Source: an uncultured Clostridia bacterium
GTDB taxonomy: Bacteria > Bacillota > Clostridia > Oscillospirales > Acutalibacteraceae
Reading direction: 5' to 3'
Assembly: GCA_945221685.1 (NCBI GenBank)
Contig: CALYNN010000044.1
Span: 1-9,916, forward strand
Length of the DNA: 9,916 nucleotides
Part shown: positions 1-7,268 of the stretch, piece by piece
How the letters are laid out: every line of letters starts with the position of its first letter
How positions within the stretch are numbered: position 1 is the first letter of the stretch
Notes under the pieces: model-generated
The model's input: only the letters and a program-made list of their open reading frames with translations
What the model was told of the DNA's origin: nothing
Database searches by the model: none
Made by a program: the position numbers and the translations under genes

Positions 1-114
1 GGACGGTACAAGAGCAACGGACCCTACGGTACAAACGGCGGATACAGCGGCTACGGAAATTCCGCCGGCTACAAAAGCTATAAAAGCTATAGCTCATATG
101 AGCCCAGGAGCTGA
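1..114 (+). CDS. C-terminal tail of a probable bacterial tyrosine kinase (BY-kinase, CpsD/CapB type), 5' end outside window
   Basis: Only the last 37 residues and the TGA stop (112-114) are present; the frame is open from base 1. The tail is rich in Gly, Ser and Tyr, with eight tyrosines in 37 residues, including the spaced cluster YKSYKSYSSY near the end. BY-kinases of capsule and exopolysaccharide systems end in such a tyrosine cluster, which is autophosphorylated in trans and dephosphorylated by the partner phosphatase. The catalytic Walker motifs lie off the window, so the identification rests on tail composition plus the adjacent CpsB-type phosphatase gene, five bases downstream. The ribosome binding site of that gene (AGGAG, 106-110) lies within the last codons here, so the two are very probably one operon. 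A different Tyr/Gly-rich protein cannot be fully excluded. Confidence 0.7.
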   Translation, partial: GRYKSNGPYGTNGGYSGYGNSAGYKSYKSYSSYEPRS

Positions 115-119
115 CAAAA

Positions 120-836
120 ATGATTATTGATAAGCTTACAGAGGTTCACAGCCATATATTACCCGGAATAGACGACGGATCACCTGATATTGAAACAAGC
201 CTTAAAATGATTGACGCACTTAAAAGGCAGGGTGCAAAAACGATAATAGCTACGCCTCATTATTATTCCGATTCGATTTCTCTTGATGATTTTCTGCGGC
301 AAAGAGATGAAGCACTGAAAACGCTTCAGGCGGCGTTGCCGGAGGATAGTCCTAAAATTGTTCCTGCAGCAGAGGTTTATATTACGAAGTATCTGTTCAG
401 CAACGAAAATTTAGAAAGACTGTGTATTGCCGATTCAGGCTATGCGCTGATTGAGCACCCATTTTCCTGCTCCTTCGGTCAAAGCACCTATGACCGCCTG
501 CTTAATCTTAATTATGAGTATAAAATTAAGCCGATTCTTGCTCATATCGAAAGATATTCGGCTTTAATGAGCGACGAGGCATTGCTTGACGATTATATTG
601 ATATGGGTTGTCTTGTTCAGGTAAATATAAGCTCCTTTACAGCTTCGCCAAGAGGTATAAGAAAAAAACTCATAAAGTATCTTGAAAGCGGAAGAATTCA
701 TCTTATCGGCTCGGATTGCCACAACTTAAATTCAAGAGCTCCCGAATATGAAAAGGGCGTTAAGGAAATTATTAAGCGTTGCGGTCAGGAAGCAATAGAT
801 GTGCTTGAAAGAAATGCAGGCTTGCTTATTAAGTGA
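120..836 (+). CDS. cpsB: PHP-family protein-tyrosine phosphatase, CpsB/CapC/YwqE type
   Basis: Metal-dependent phosphatase that removes phosphate from the tyrosine cluster of the partner BY-kinase and so tunes capsule or exopolysaccharide chain assembly; cytoplasmic, acting at the membrane-bound kinase. The 238-residue length is normal for the family. PHP metal-binding motifs are visible in order: EVHSHILPGIDDGS (8-21; H10, H12, D18/D19), ATPHYY (H47), AAEVY (E85), AHIERY (H142, E144) and GSDCHN (D199, H201). The usual first-motif Asp before the His pair is Glu/Val here (T-E-V-H), a mild variation. The start is set by AGGAG at 106-110, nine bases before ATG. It directly follows the kinase tail, consistent with a kinase-phosphatase operon. 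The gene ends in TGA and is followed by a shared terminator. The exact polysaccharide controlled cannot be told from this window. Confidence 0.9.
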   Translation: MIIDKLTEVHSHILPGIDDGSPDIETSLKMIDALKRQGAKTIIATPHYYSDSISLDDFLRQRDEALKTLQAALPEDSPKIVPAAEVYITKYLFSNENLERLCIADSGYALIEHPFSCSFGQSTYDRLLNLNYEYKIKPILAHIERYSALMSDEALLDDYIDMGCLVQVNISSFTASPRGIRKKLIKYLESGRIHLIGSDCHNLNSRAPEYEKGVKEIIKRCGQEAIDVLERNAGLLIK

Positions 837-874
837 AATTATTAATTTAAAACATATTTATATAATTATAACAA

Positions 875-906
875 AAACGCATCTCAAGCTGAGATGCGTT
901 TCTTTG
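875..906. terminator. Bidirectional intrinsic terminator between convergent units
   Basis: A perfect 12-bp stem, 875-886 pairing with 890-901, closes on a 3-base loop (AGC). On the + strand it is followed by a T-rich run (TTTCTTTGTTT); on the - strand the A-rich left flank gives GTTTTTGTT. It lies 38 bases past the phosphatase stop and 22 bases beyond the stop of the convergent ABC ATPase gene, so it can end both transcripts. Confidence 0.88.
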
Positions 907-923
907 TTTGTTTTAAAGCTCTT

Positions 924-1700
924 TTAGTCTGTTGTATTTTTTTTGGCAGGCTTTTTGGGCTTTTTGGTCTTTTCCTCGTAAACAGGTATTACCTCTTCAA
1001 CAGGACCCTGTGCGATGATTTCACCGTGGTCAAGCAATATAGCCGTGTCGCATATAGCCTTAACCTGCTCAATGTTGTGAGATACAAATAAAACCGTAAC
1101 GCCCTTTTCAAAAAGTGACTGCACCTTTGCAAGACTCTTTTTTCTAAATGCGGCGTCACCGACAGACAGTACCTCGTCAAGAATAAGCACATCAGGCTCT
1201 ACTGCCGTTGCAATGGAGAAGCCAAGCCTTGCCTTCATACCGCTTGAGTAATTTTTAATTGGCACCTTAATGAAATTTCCAAGCTCCGAAAACTCTACTA
1301 TTTCATCAAATTTTGAGGCAATGTATTCGCGCTCATATCCTAAAATAGCGCCGTAAAGGTAGATGTTCTCTTCTCCTGTATAGTTAGGGTCGAAGCCTGC
1401 GCCCAGCTCCAGCAGGGGAGCAATGACTCCGCACTTTTCAATGGTACCCTCGTTAGGCTTGTAAACGCCTACTATTGTTTTAAGCAGGGTACTCTTGCCG
1501 GCACCGTTAAGTCCCATTATAGCAAGATGCTCGCCCTTTTTAACTTCAAAGTTTATGTTCTTTAAAGCATAAAACTTTTTGTATTCAAGCTTTCTTGTAA
1601 TCAGCTTAATAACATATTCCTTTAAATTGTCAACCTTTTCTTTATTAAGATTAAAGGTCATTGTAACATTTTTTACGGAAATAGCAGTGTCCTTATCCAT
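924..1700 (-). CDS. ABC transporter ATP-binding protein, polysaccharide/teichoic-acid export type (TagH/Wzt/RfbE-like)
   Basis: ATPase half of an ABC-2 exporter that moves undecaprenyl-linked polymers (teichoic acid, O-antigen-like or capsule) across the membrane. Visible motifs: Walker A GLNGAGKST (63-71), the export-subfamily segment LLELGAGFDPNYTGEENI (96-113), signature YSSGMKARLGFS (151-162), Walker B VLILDE (171-176) and H-loop FVSHN (205-209). At 258 residues it has no Wzt-like C-terminal carbohydrate-binding domain, only a short Lys-rich tail after about residue 242. Start ATG at 1700 is supported by GAAGG (1712-1708) with a 7-base spacer. It is the last gene of the - strand operon, 24 bases after the four-helix membrane protein. 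A TagG/Wzm-type permease normally sits next to this ATPase, but none is present in this window; the neighbouring membrane protein does not look like one. Family assignment is firm; substrate is unknown. Confidence 0.9.
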   Translation of the reverse strand: MDKDTAISVKNVTMTFNLNKEKVDNLKEYVIKLITRKLEYKKFYALKNINFEVKKGEHLAIMGLNGAGKSTLLKTIVGVYKPNEGTIEKCGVIAPLLELGAGFDPNYTGEENIYLYGAILGYEREYIASKFDEIVEFSELGNFIKVPIKNYSSGMKARLGFSIATAVEPDVLILDEVLSVGDAAFRKKSLAKVQSLFEKGVTVLFVSHNIEQVKAICDTAILLDHGEIIAQGPVEEVIPVYEEKTKKPKKPAKKNTTD

Positions 1701-1724
1701 ACTAATACCTTCAAATTCTGTATT

Positions 1725-2576
1725 TTAGCTGTTCTTTCTCATTTTCCAAACAATTGCCGAAATAATAACCGCAATCAAAAGCAGTGTGCCGGCACAGAAA
1801 ACAACATTTGAAATTCCCATATAAACAAAGCTGTAAAACTGCTTTGATAAATAAACAGGGAAAAGGTCAACCCTTTTTATGCAGGATATAATATATACCA
1901 CAAGAGCCATTGCAAGCTCAAATATACCGGCTGACCAAAAGCTTATGCCTATTGCCCTTACAGAGCGAAAACGCTTTGTTCCTACAAAAAATGTAATCAG
2001 TGCAACTGCAAGCATAAAAAATCCGCTGACTCCTATTGCAGCATAAAGAGCAACGGAGCTTACATTCAAAGCAGTTTTTATATTGTCAATATAAGGTAGC
2101 TCAACTGCGGATTTAAAATATTCGTTTATCTCATTCTCAAGCAGCTTTGCACTTTGAGAATTATATTGCATGTCTGTGTTTTTCAGCTGAGCTTCTATAT
2201 CGGCTGAAATTTCGGAGCATATCTCATTTATGATTTTTTCATAAGATTGTTGAGAATATTCCATTTCGTCGGCAATATTATAGCCATAGTAAGCAGAAAC
2301 GGCATTATATACTTTTTCGTATGTAAAAATGCTGTCTAAATTATCGCATGGAACACCGTTTGCAGTATATAAATCCACGGCATATTCTTTAACATCGTCT
2401 TTTATCCCCGAAGCATATTCGTAGCAAACAAATTGATCCTTAACGGTGCTTTTGTTTGCAAAGCCTGTTTTGGCACAAAGAGAAATGCTGAATACTGCAA
2501 CAAGAACAAAAAGCACAAATGAGAGAAAGACACGCATATTTTTTGTTAGCTTTGTTTCGTGAGCTGAAGCAGACAT
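1725..2576 (-). CDS. Unrecognised four-helix membrane protein with large extracytoplasmic domain
   Basis: I do not recognise the family. The 283-residue protein has a hydrophobic segment at about 14-34, a polar, acidic, helix-rich domain at about 36-172, then three more hydrophobic segments at about 174-198, 208-231 and 249-277, ending in KMRKNS. This predicts one outside loop of roughly 135 residues and a compact three-helix membrane part. The open frame extends upstream to 2729, but the start chosen is ATG at 2576. It has a strong GGGAGGG site (2591-2585, 8-base spacer) and lies one base after the stop of the sortase-like gene, implying tight translational coupling; the longer form would overlap that gene by 152 bases and would place a non-hydrophobic stretch before the first helix. 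It is followed 24 bases later by the export ATPase. A role with that ATPase is possible, but the topology is unlike TagG/Wzm permeases. Confidence 0.75.
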   Translation of the reverse strand: MSASAHETKLTKNMRVFLSFVLFVLVAVFSISLCAKTGFANKSTVKDQFVCYEYASGIKDDVKEYAVDLYTANGVPCDNLDSIFTYEKVYNAVSAYYGYNIADEMEYSQQSYEKIINEICSEISADIEAQLKNTDMQYNSQSAKLLENEINEYFKSAVELPYIDNIKTALNVSSVALYAAIGVSGFFMLAVALITFFVGTKRFRSVRAIGISFWSAGIFELAMALVVYIISCIKRVDLFPVYLSKQFYSFVYMGISNVVFCAGTLLLIAVIISAIVWKMRKNS

Positions 2577-2577
2577 A

Positions 2578-3198
2578 TCAGTTACCCTCCCTGTCAATGC
2601 ATTCGGCGAATACATAGTAGCCTTCTTCACTGTGCTGTGAGAAAAGTGATTCCTTGGCACATAGCACAAGCATACTGCCGCTGCTTTCGTTATAAGGCTG
2701 CTTGCCGTTTTCAATATATTTTGCGTCAAACACCTTATATTTCAGCTCTCTGTCGTCAATAACTGCGGTAATAATATCACCGCTTTCAGCGTAATAAAGA
2801 GGGGCAAAATATGTTTCGCCATAGCCTACCGCCATACAAACTCCGTTACCGCCGAAGCCATCGCTTTTGCTTAACCAGCCTGCACAGTAACGCATTGATG
2901 TGCGGTTAGAGCCGCAGTAAACATTGCAGTTTAGTCCGAAATCATCACTATACAAAGTGGCAACCCTTTCGCCGTATTTAGCCTCGTCTGCTTTTACAAG
3001 AGTATCGCTTACGGCAATATCACGGCTCTGACGGGGAAACTGTGCCTCAACGCTGTGCACAAATTCCACCGCCTTAGGCATAGCCAAGACTATTGCAGTA
3101 ATTGATACCGAAAGGGCTATTGCCAAAAAAATCAGTATTTTAGATATGTAAACATTACCTAAATTTCTTTCTTTACTTCTGCTCTTTTTATCACTCAT
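2578..3198 (-). CDS. Membrane-anchored sortase-like protein, apparently lacking the catalytic His and Arg
   Basis: A 206-residue protein with a basic N-terminus, one membrane helix (about 19-40) and an exported domain. The domain resembles a sortase by motif. GYGETYFAPL (125-134) lines up with the GHRDTFFRPL-type segment of class C/D-like sortases, followed by GDIITAV (140-146) like the GDxIxV strand, then MLVLCAKESLF (176-186) in the place of the TLxTC motif, and YYVFAE (194-199) like the final R-x-VVxAE strand. By this alignment the Cys is kept (C180), the catalytic His is Tyr (Y126), and the Arg is Gly (G193). The exported part has six cysteines (91, 95, 105, 121, 180, 200), which is many for a sortase. 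The start is ATG 3198 with GGGAG (3212-3208, 9-base spacer) overlapping the ilvD stop; a TTG at 3222 in the same frame is less likely. The alignment was made by eye, so homology is inferred and not proven. Confidence 0.65.
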   Translation of the reverse strand: MSDKKSRSKERNLGNVYISKILIFLAIALSVSITAIVLAMPKAVEFVHSVEAQFPRQSRDIAVSDTLVKADEAKYGERVATLYSDDFGLNCNVYCGSNRTSMRYCAGWLSKSDGFGGNGVCMAVGYGETYFAPLYYAESGDIITAVIDDRELKYKVFDAKYIENGKQPYNESSGSMLVLCAKESLFSQHSEEGYYVFAECIDREGN

Positions 3199-3211
3199 AA
3201 AGGGGTTCTCC

Positions 3212-4873
3212 CTAATCCTCAAATACAGCTCCTTTAGAACCGCTTGTTACATGTTGTGCATATCTCTTAAGGTAGCCTGAGAGCTCCTGAACGGGAGGCT
3301 GCCATTTTGCCTTTCTTTCGGCAAGCACCTCGTCGGAAACATTAACCTTAAGCACTCTTGCAGGAATGTCAATTTCAATTTCATCGCCGTCCTCAACAAG
3401 AGCAATTGTGCCGCCCATTGCAGCCTCGGGGCTTACATGACCTATTGAAGCGCCGCGTGTTGCACCGGAAAATCTTCCGTCGGTAAGAAGTGCAACAGAG
3501 GAGCCTAATCCCATACCGATAATAGCAGAGGTGGGGGAGAGCATTTCTCTCATTCCGGGACCGCCCTTGGGACCTTCGTAGCGGATTACAACAACATCGC
3601 CTGCAACAACCTTTCCGCCGTTAATTGCCGCAATAGCCTCTTCCTCGCTGTTGTAGCATTTTGCCGGACCCTTGTGCTGCATCATTTCGGGTGCAACTGC
3701 ACCCTTCTTTACAACTGCGCCGTCCTCTGCCAAATTACCTGTAAGCACGGCAATACCGCCGTCGGCAGAAAATGGATTTTCAAGCTTGTGGATTATCTCA
3801 CCGTCAGCGTCGGGAGCCGCCGCAATTCTTTCGGCAACGGTTCCGCTGACTGTAAGAGCGTCTGTATTAATCATACCGCCTCTTGCAAGCTCCTTCATAA
3901 CCGCCTGAATTCCACCAACATCATTAAGGTCGGTAATAAATACCGAGGAGGCAGGATTAAGCTTGCAAATCTGCGGAGTCTTTCTTCCCATAGCGTCAAG
4001 GTCTGCAAGGTCAATATCGTGACCTGCGGCGTGAGCAACTGCGGTAAGGTGAAGAATTGTATTTGTTGAGCAGCCGATAGCCATATCTGTTCTCATAGCG
4101 TTTTCGATTGCTTTTTCGGTAATAATATCGCTTGGCTTAATATTCTTTTCAAGAAGCTCCATAACCCTTTCGCCTGCCATCTTTGCAAGGCGGAGTCTTG
4201 CGCTCATAACTGCCGGAATTGTGCCGGAGCCGGGTAAAGACATACCGATGGTTTCGGTAAGGCAGTTCATTGAATTTGCAGTATACATACCTGAGCAGGA
4301 TCCGCAGGTGGGGCAAGCTGTAAAGGCACAGCTTTCAAGATTTTCTGCACTCATTTTGCCTACTGCGTTTGCGCCTACATATTCAAACTGCTCCGAAAGA
4401 CCTATGCGGTTTGTTGTTTCCGTGCTTTTGCCGGGAAGCATAGGGCCGCCGCTGATGAATATGCAGGGCAGATTAAGTCTGCAGGCGGCAAGAAGCATAC
4501 CGGGAACAATTTTATCGCAGTTCGGGATAAATACGATTGCGTCAAGAGGGTGAGCCGTAAGCATAACCTCAATGCTGTCGGCAATAAGCTCTCTTGAGCA
4601 AAGGGAGTATTTCATACCCTTGTGGTTCATTGCAATGCCGTCGCATACGCCGATGGTATTAAACTCAAAGGGAACACCGCCTGCGTTGCGAATACCTGCT
4701 TTAACCTGCTCCGCAATTTTATCAAGGTGCATATGACCGGGAATGTAGTCGCTCTTTGAGTTAACTACGGCTACAAAGGGTCTTTTCATTTCGAGTTCAT
4801 CAATACCGAGAGCTCGTAAGAGAGAACGGTGAGGAGCCCTTGACGGACCCTCCTTGATTAAATCTGATCTCAT
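3212..4873 (-). CDS. ilvD: Dihydroxyacid dehydratase
   Basis: Iron-sulfur enzyme that dehydrates 2,3-dihydroxy-isovalerate and 2,3-dihydroxy-3-methylvalerate to the keto acids that give valine, isoleucine and, indirectly, leucine and pantothenate; cytoplasmic. The 553-residue sequence carries the family signatures: FNTIGVCDGIAMNHKGM (71-87), FIPNCDKIVPGM (115-126; cluster Cys C119), the Cys-rich CPTCGSCSGMYTANSMNCL (187-205) and, near the end, DGRFSGATRGASIGHVSPEA. The segment YIPGHMHL (43-50) has Gly-His where enzymes with a [2Fe-2S] cluster have Pro-Cys, so this looks like the E. coli-type, oxygen-sensitive [4Fe-4S] form. The start is supported by AGAGGT (4886-4881, 7-base spacer). It sits 29 bases after lysS with no leader, T-box or other branched-chain genes nearby; its TAG stop overlaps the ribosome binding site of the next gene. 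Confidence 0.97.
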   Translation of the reverse strand: MRSDLIKEGPSRAPHRSLLRALGIDELEMKRPFVAVVNSKSDYIPGHMHLDKIAEQVKAGIRNAGGVPFEFNTIGVCDGIAMNHKGMKYSLCSRELIADSIEVMLTAHPLDAIVFIPNCDKIVPGMLLAACRLNLPCIFISGGPMLPGKSTETTNRIGLSEQFEYVGANAVGKMSAENLESCAFTACPTCGSCSGMYTANSMNCLTETIGMSLPGSGTIPAVMSARLRLAKMAGERVMELLEKNIKPSDIITEKAIENAMRTDMAIGCSTNTILHLTAVAHAAGHDIDLADLDAMGRKTPQICKLNPASSVFITDLNDVGGIQAVMKELARGGMINTDALTVSGTVAERIAAAPDADGEIIHKLENPFSADGGIAVLTGNLAEDGAVVKKGAVAPEMMQHKGPAKCYNSEEEAIAAINGGKVVAGDVVVIRYEGPKGGPGMREMLSPTSAIIGMGLGSSVALLTDGRFSGATRGASIGHVSPEAAMGGTIALVEDGDEIEIDIPARVLKVNVSDEVLAERKAKWQPPVQELSGYLKRYAQHVTSGSKGAVFED

Positions 4874-4902
4874 TTTTATTACCTCTTTTGTTTATGTGTT
4901 TT

Positions 4903-6738
4903 TTATTTGTCAATGGGCTTCATCGTGGGGAACAGGAGCACATCGCGGATTGAATAGTTGTCTGTAAGCAGCATTACAAGCCTGTCAATTCCTATTCCCA
5001 AGCCGCCTGTGGGAGGCATACCGTATTCAAGTGCAGTAACAAAATCGCTGTCTATCATATTAGCCGAGTCGTCACCTGCGTCACGAAGCTTCCTCTGCGC
5101 CTCAACTCTGCCCTGCTGGTCGATGGGGTCGTTAAGCTCGGAGTAGGCGGTGCCGTACTCGCCGCCTAAAATAAACAACTCAAATCTTTCAGTCAGTACG
5201 GGGCAGTCGGGCTTTCTCTTTGTAAGGGGAGAAATTTCAACAGGGTAGTCCATAATAAAGGTTGGCTGAATAAGGTTTGCTTCAACAAATTCTTCAAAGA
5301 AGGAATTGAGAATATCACCCCAGGTTGCCTTGCCGTTTTCTATTTCGATGCCCTTTTCCTTTGCAACTGCAACTGCCTTTTCGTTGTCGCTCATAAATTC
5401 CGCAAAGTCAACACCGCTGAATTCTTTAACGGCTTCAACCATTGTCATTCTTGCGAAAGGCTTTTCAAGGTCTATTTCGGTGCCGTTAAAGGTTATTTGC
5501 AGACTGTCGCAAACAGTATTTGCGGCGTTTCTGATTATGTTTTCGGCAATGTCCATCATTCCGTGGTAATCGGTGTATGCCTGATAAAGCTCAATGCAGG
5601 TAAATTCCGGATTGTGCCTTACATCCATACCCTCGTTTCTGAAGTTTCTGCCGATTTCATAAACTCTTTCCATACCGCCCACAATAAGACGCTTTAAGTA
5701 AAGCTCTGTGGCAATACGAAGATACATATCCATATCAAGAGTGTTGTGGTGAGTAATAAACGGTCTTGCCGCCGCACCGCCTGCAATAACATTAAGCATG
5801 GGCGTTTCTACCTCAACAAAGCCTAAATTATCAAGATAATCGCGGATAGATGAAATGATTTTCGAACGCTTAATAAATGTATCCTTAACATCGGGATTCA
5901 TTATCATATCAAGATAACGCTTGCGGTAGCGTGTGTCGGTATCGGTAAGTCCGTGGAATTTTTCCGGAAGGGGAAGCAAGGATTTTGAAAGAAGTCTTAT
6001 TTCCTGCGCGTGAACGGAAATTTCGCCTGTTCTTGTTTTAAAAACAAATCCCTTAACCTCAACAATGTCGCCGATGTCCCAGCTTTTGAACTCACGGAAA
6101 GCATCTTCGCCTACATCGTTCATACGAACATACGCCTGAATTCTTCCGTTTCTGTCCTGAATATCAATGAAATTAGCCTTGCCCATATCGCGCCAGGTCA
6201 TAATTCTTCCTGCAATGGTAACATCTTGATTTTCAAGGGATTCAAATTGAGCCTTGATTTCATCACTGTGGTGAGTCTGGCTAGCAAGTGTAATTTCAAA
6301 GGGATCCTTTCCCTGAGCCTGCAATGCCTTAAGCTTGTCAACTCTGATTTGCTTTTGCTCGTTTTCGGAAAGCACTACCTCTGCCATAGTCATTTGGGCG
6401 GCGTTGGCGTTGTTGCCGATTTTTTCGATTATCTCCAGTACCTGAGCCTCACTGTCTGCCGTGCCCTCAAGAGCAACTGCGCCTGTCTGTAAAAGCAGCG
6501 TGTACTTAACCCTGTCGCCGTCGGCTTCGAGCAGGTATTTTGGATTCGTTTTTTCCTCGTCGCCTGCAATTGTGTTTTGTATTTTCATTCGGCTGTTCTT
6601 TTTTACAGCCTTAACTCCTCTTTTGCAGGCGTCCTCTTTGTCGAATACAGGGCTTTTGCCCACTGCAATGTCGTCAATAATTAATTCAAAGGAGAAAGTA
6701 CCGTCGCCTGCCTTGGTGATTTCAAACTTTCCTGCCAT
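4903..6738 (-). CDS. lysS: Class II lysyl-tRNA synthetase with extra N-terminal DUF1508-like domain
   Basis: Charges tRNA-Lys with lysine in the cytoplasm. At 611 residues it is about 110 longer than usual bacterial LysS. From residue 124 onward it is canonical: ENEQKQIRVDKLKALQAQGKDPF-type N-terminal helix, OB-fold anticodon-binding domain (about 174-252), then the class II catalytic core with motif 1 (about 308-330), motif 2 FRNEGMDVRHNPEFT (366-380) and motif 3 GLGIGIDRLVMLLT (579-592). Residues about 3-47 (MAGKFEITKAGDGTFSFEL... GVKAVKKNS) resemble a DUF1508/YegP repeat, and about 67-111 may be a weaker second copy. The start at 6738 has GAGGT (6750-6746, 7-base spacer). In-frame Met codons at residues 116 and 118 have no purine-rich site upstream, so the long form is probably the real product. 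It lies 28 bases after greA and 29 before ilvD. The enzyme call is firm; the extra domain's role is unknown. Confidence 0.96.
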   Translation of the reverse strand: MAGKFEITKAGDGTFSFELIIDDIAVGKSPVFDKEDACKRGVKAVKKNSRMKIQNTIAGDEEKTNPKYLLEADGDRVKYTLLLQTGAVALEGTADSEAQVLEIIEKIGNNANAAQMTMAEVVLSENEQKQIRVDKLKALQAQGKDPFEITLASQTHHSDEIKAQFESLENQDVTIAGRIMTWRDMGKANFIDIQDRNGRIQAYVRMNDVGEDAFREFKSWDIGDIVEVKGFVFKTRTGEISVHAQEIRLLSKSLLPLPEKFHGLTDTDTRYRKRYLDMIMNPDVKDTFIKRSKIISSIRDYLDNLGFVEVETPMLNVIAGGAAARPFITHHNTLDMDMYLRIATELYLKRLIVGGMERVYEIGRNFRNEGMDVRHNPEFTCIELYQAYTDYHGMMDIAENIIRNAANTVCDSLQITFNGTEIDLEKPFARMTMVEAVKEFSGVDFAEFMSDNEKAVAVAKEKGIEIENGKATWGDILNSFFEEFVEANLIQPTFIMDYPVEISPLTKRKPDCPVLTERFELFILGGEYGTAYSELNDPIDQQGRVEAQRKLRDAGDDSANMIDSDFVTALEYGMPPTGGLGIGIDRLVMLLTDNYSIRDVLLFPTMKPIDK

Positions 6739-6766
6739 AGCTTATACCTCGTTTGTCAATTAGTAA

Positions 6767-7234
6767 TCAGTCGATAGAAAGAATTTCAATTTCAATATTT
6801 CCGATAGGAGCCTCAACTACAACTGTGTCGCCGATTTTAGCGCCCATAAGAGCCTGACCTACCAGGCTTTCGTCGGAAATTTTGCCCTCGGCGGGATTTG
6901 ACTGGCTGTAGCCGACAATTTCGTAAAGAATTTCGCTGTTGTCGTTCTTTCTTAATACCTTAACCTTTGAGCCCATGCTTACCTTGTCGCCGGCAACGCT
7001 GTCAACAATAACGGCGTTTTCAAGCTGGAATTCAAGGTCGCGGATACGAGCCTCGATTTTGGCCTGCTCCGACTTAGCCTCGTCATATTCGCTGTTTTCC
7101 GAAAGGTCTCCGTAGGAACGGGCAATCTTAAGCTTTTCGGCAATATCAATTCTGCCTTCGGTTTTTAAATAATCAAGCTCCTTTTCAAGCTCTGCCTTAC
7201 CGTCTGCAGTCATTTTAAATACTTTGTTTGCCAT
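6767..7234 (-). CDS. greA: Transcription elongation factor GreA
   Basis: Rescues backtracked RNA polymerase by inserting its coiled coil into the secondary channel and stimulating cleavage of the nascent RNA. The 155-residue length is normal. The N-terminal coiled coil (about 10-73) contains the family signature ARSYGDLSENSEYDEAK (38-54), with the acidic tip residues D43 and E46 in place; the C-terminal FKBP-like domain follows, with the typical SNPAEGKISDESLVGQALMG segment about 110-131. ATG at 7234 follows AAGGAGA (7249-7243, 8-base spacer). It is the first gene after a consensus promoter and is followed by lysS after 28 bases, a gene order common in Firmicutes. Nothing odd in the sequence. 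Confidence 0.97.
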   Translation of the reverse strand: MANKVFKMTADGKAELEKELDYLKTEGRIDIAEKLKIARSYGDLSENSEYDEAKSEQAKIEARIRDLEFQLENAVIVDSVAGDKVSMGSKVKVLRKNDNSEILYEIVGYSQSNPAEGKISDESLVGQALMGAKIGDTVVVEAPIGNIEIEILSID

Positions 7235-7268
7235 AATAATTATCTCCTTATAACTTTTTAATTACTAT

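Noticed and set aside
894..1091. A + strand open frame over the end of the ABC ATPase gene
   Set aside because: It starts within the terminator hairpin, lies opposite a clear gene and shows no family motif or convincing ribosome binding site.
1725..2576. The four-helix protein as the TagG/Wzm permease of the export ATPase
   Set aside because: Such permeases have about six helices without a large outside domain; this protein has one helix, a ~135-residue polar domain and then three helices.
2577..2729. N-terminal extension of the four-helix membrane protein to an ATG at 2729
   Set aside because: It would overlap the sortase-like gene by 152 bases in another frame. The ATG at 2576 has a strong GGGAGGG site and lies just before the first membrane helix.
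3199..3222. TTG start for the sortase-like protein at 3222, overlapping ilvD
   Set aside because: The ATG at 3198 has a well-spaced GGGAG site and gives a typical basic N-terminus before the membrane helix.
3674..4069. + strand open frames opposite ilvD
   Set aside because: These are shadows of a strongly conserved coding strand; the translations are low-complexity and lack motifs.
4874..4902. Possible T-box or attenuator ahead of ilvD
   Set aside because: Only 29 bases separate lysS and ilvD; there is no room for a T-box and no hairpin is visible.
6385..6393. Internal start of LysS at Met116 or Met118, which would give a normal-length enzyme
   Set aside because: There is no purine-rich ribosome binding site upstream, whereas the ATG at 6738 has GAGGT at 7 bases and the intervening sequence looks like a folded domain.
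6010..6492. A 160-residue + strand open frame opposite lysS
   Set aside because: It lies opposite the OB-fold and N-terminal regions of LysS, whose protein motifs are unmistakable.
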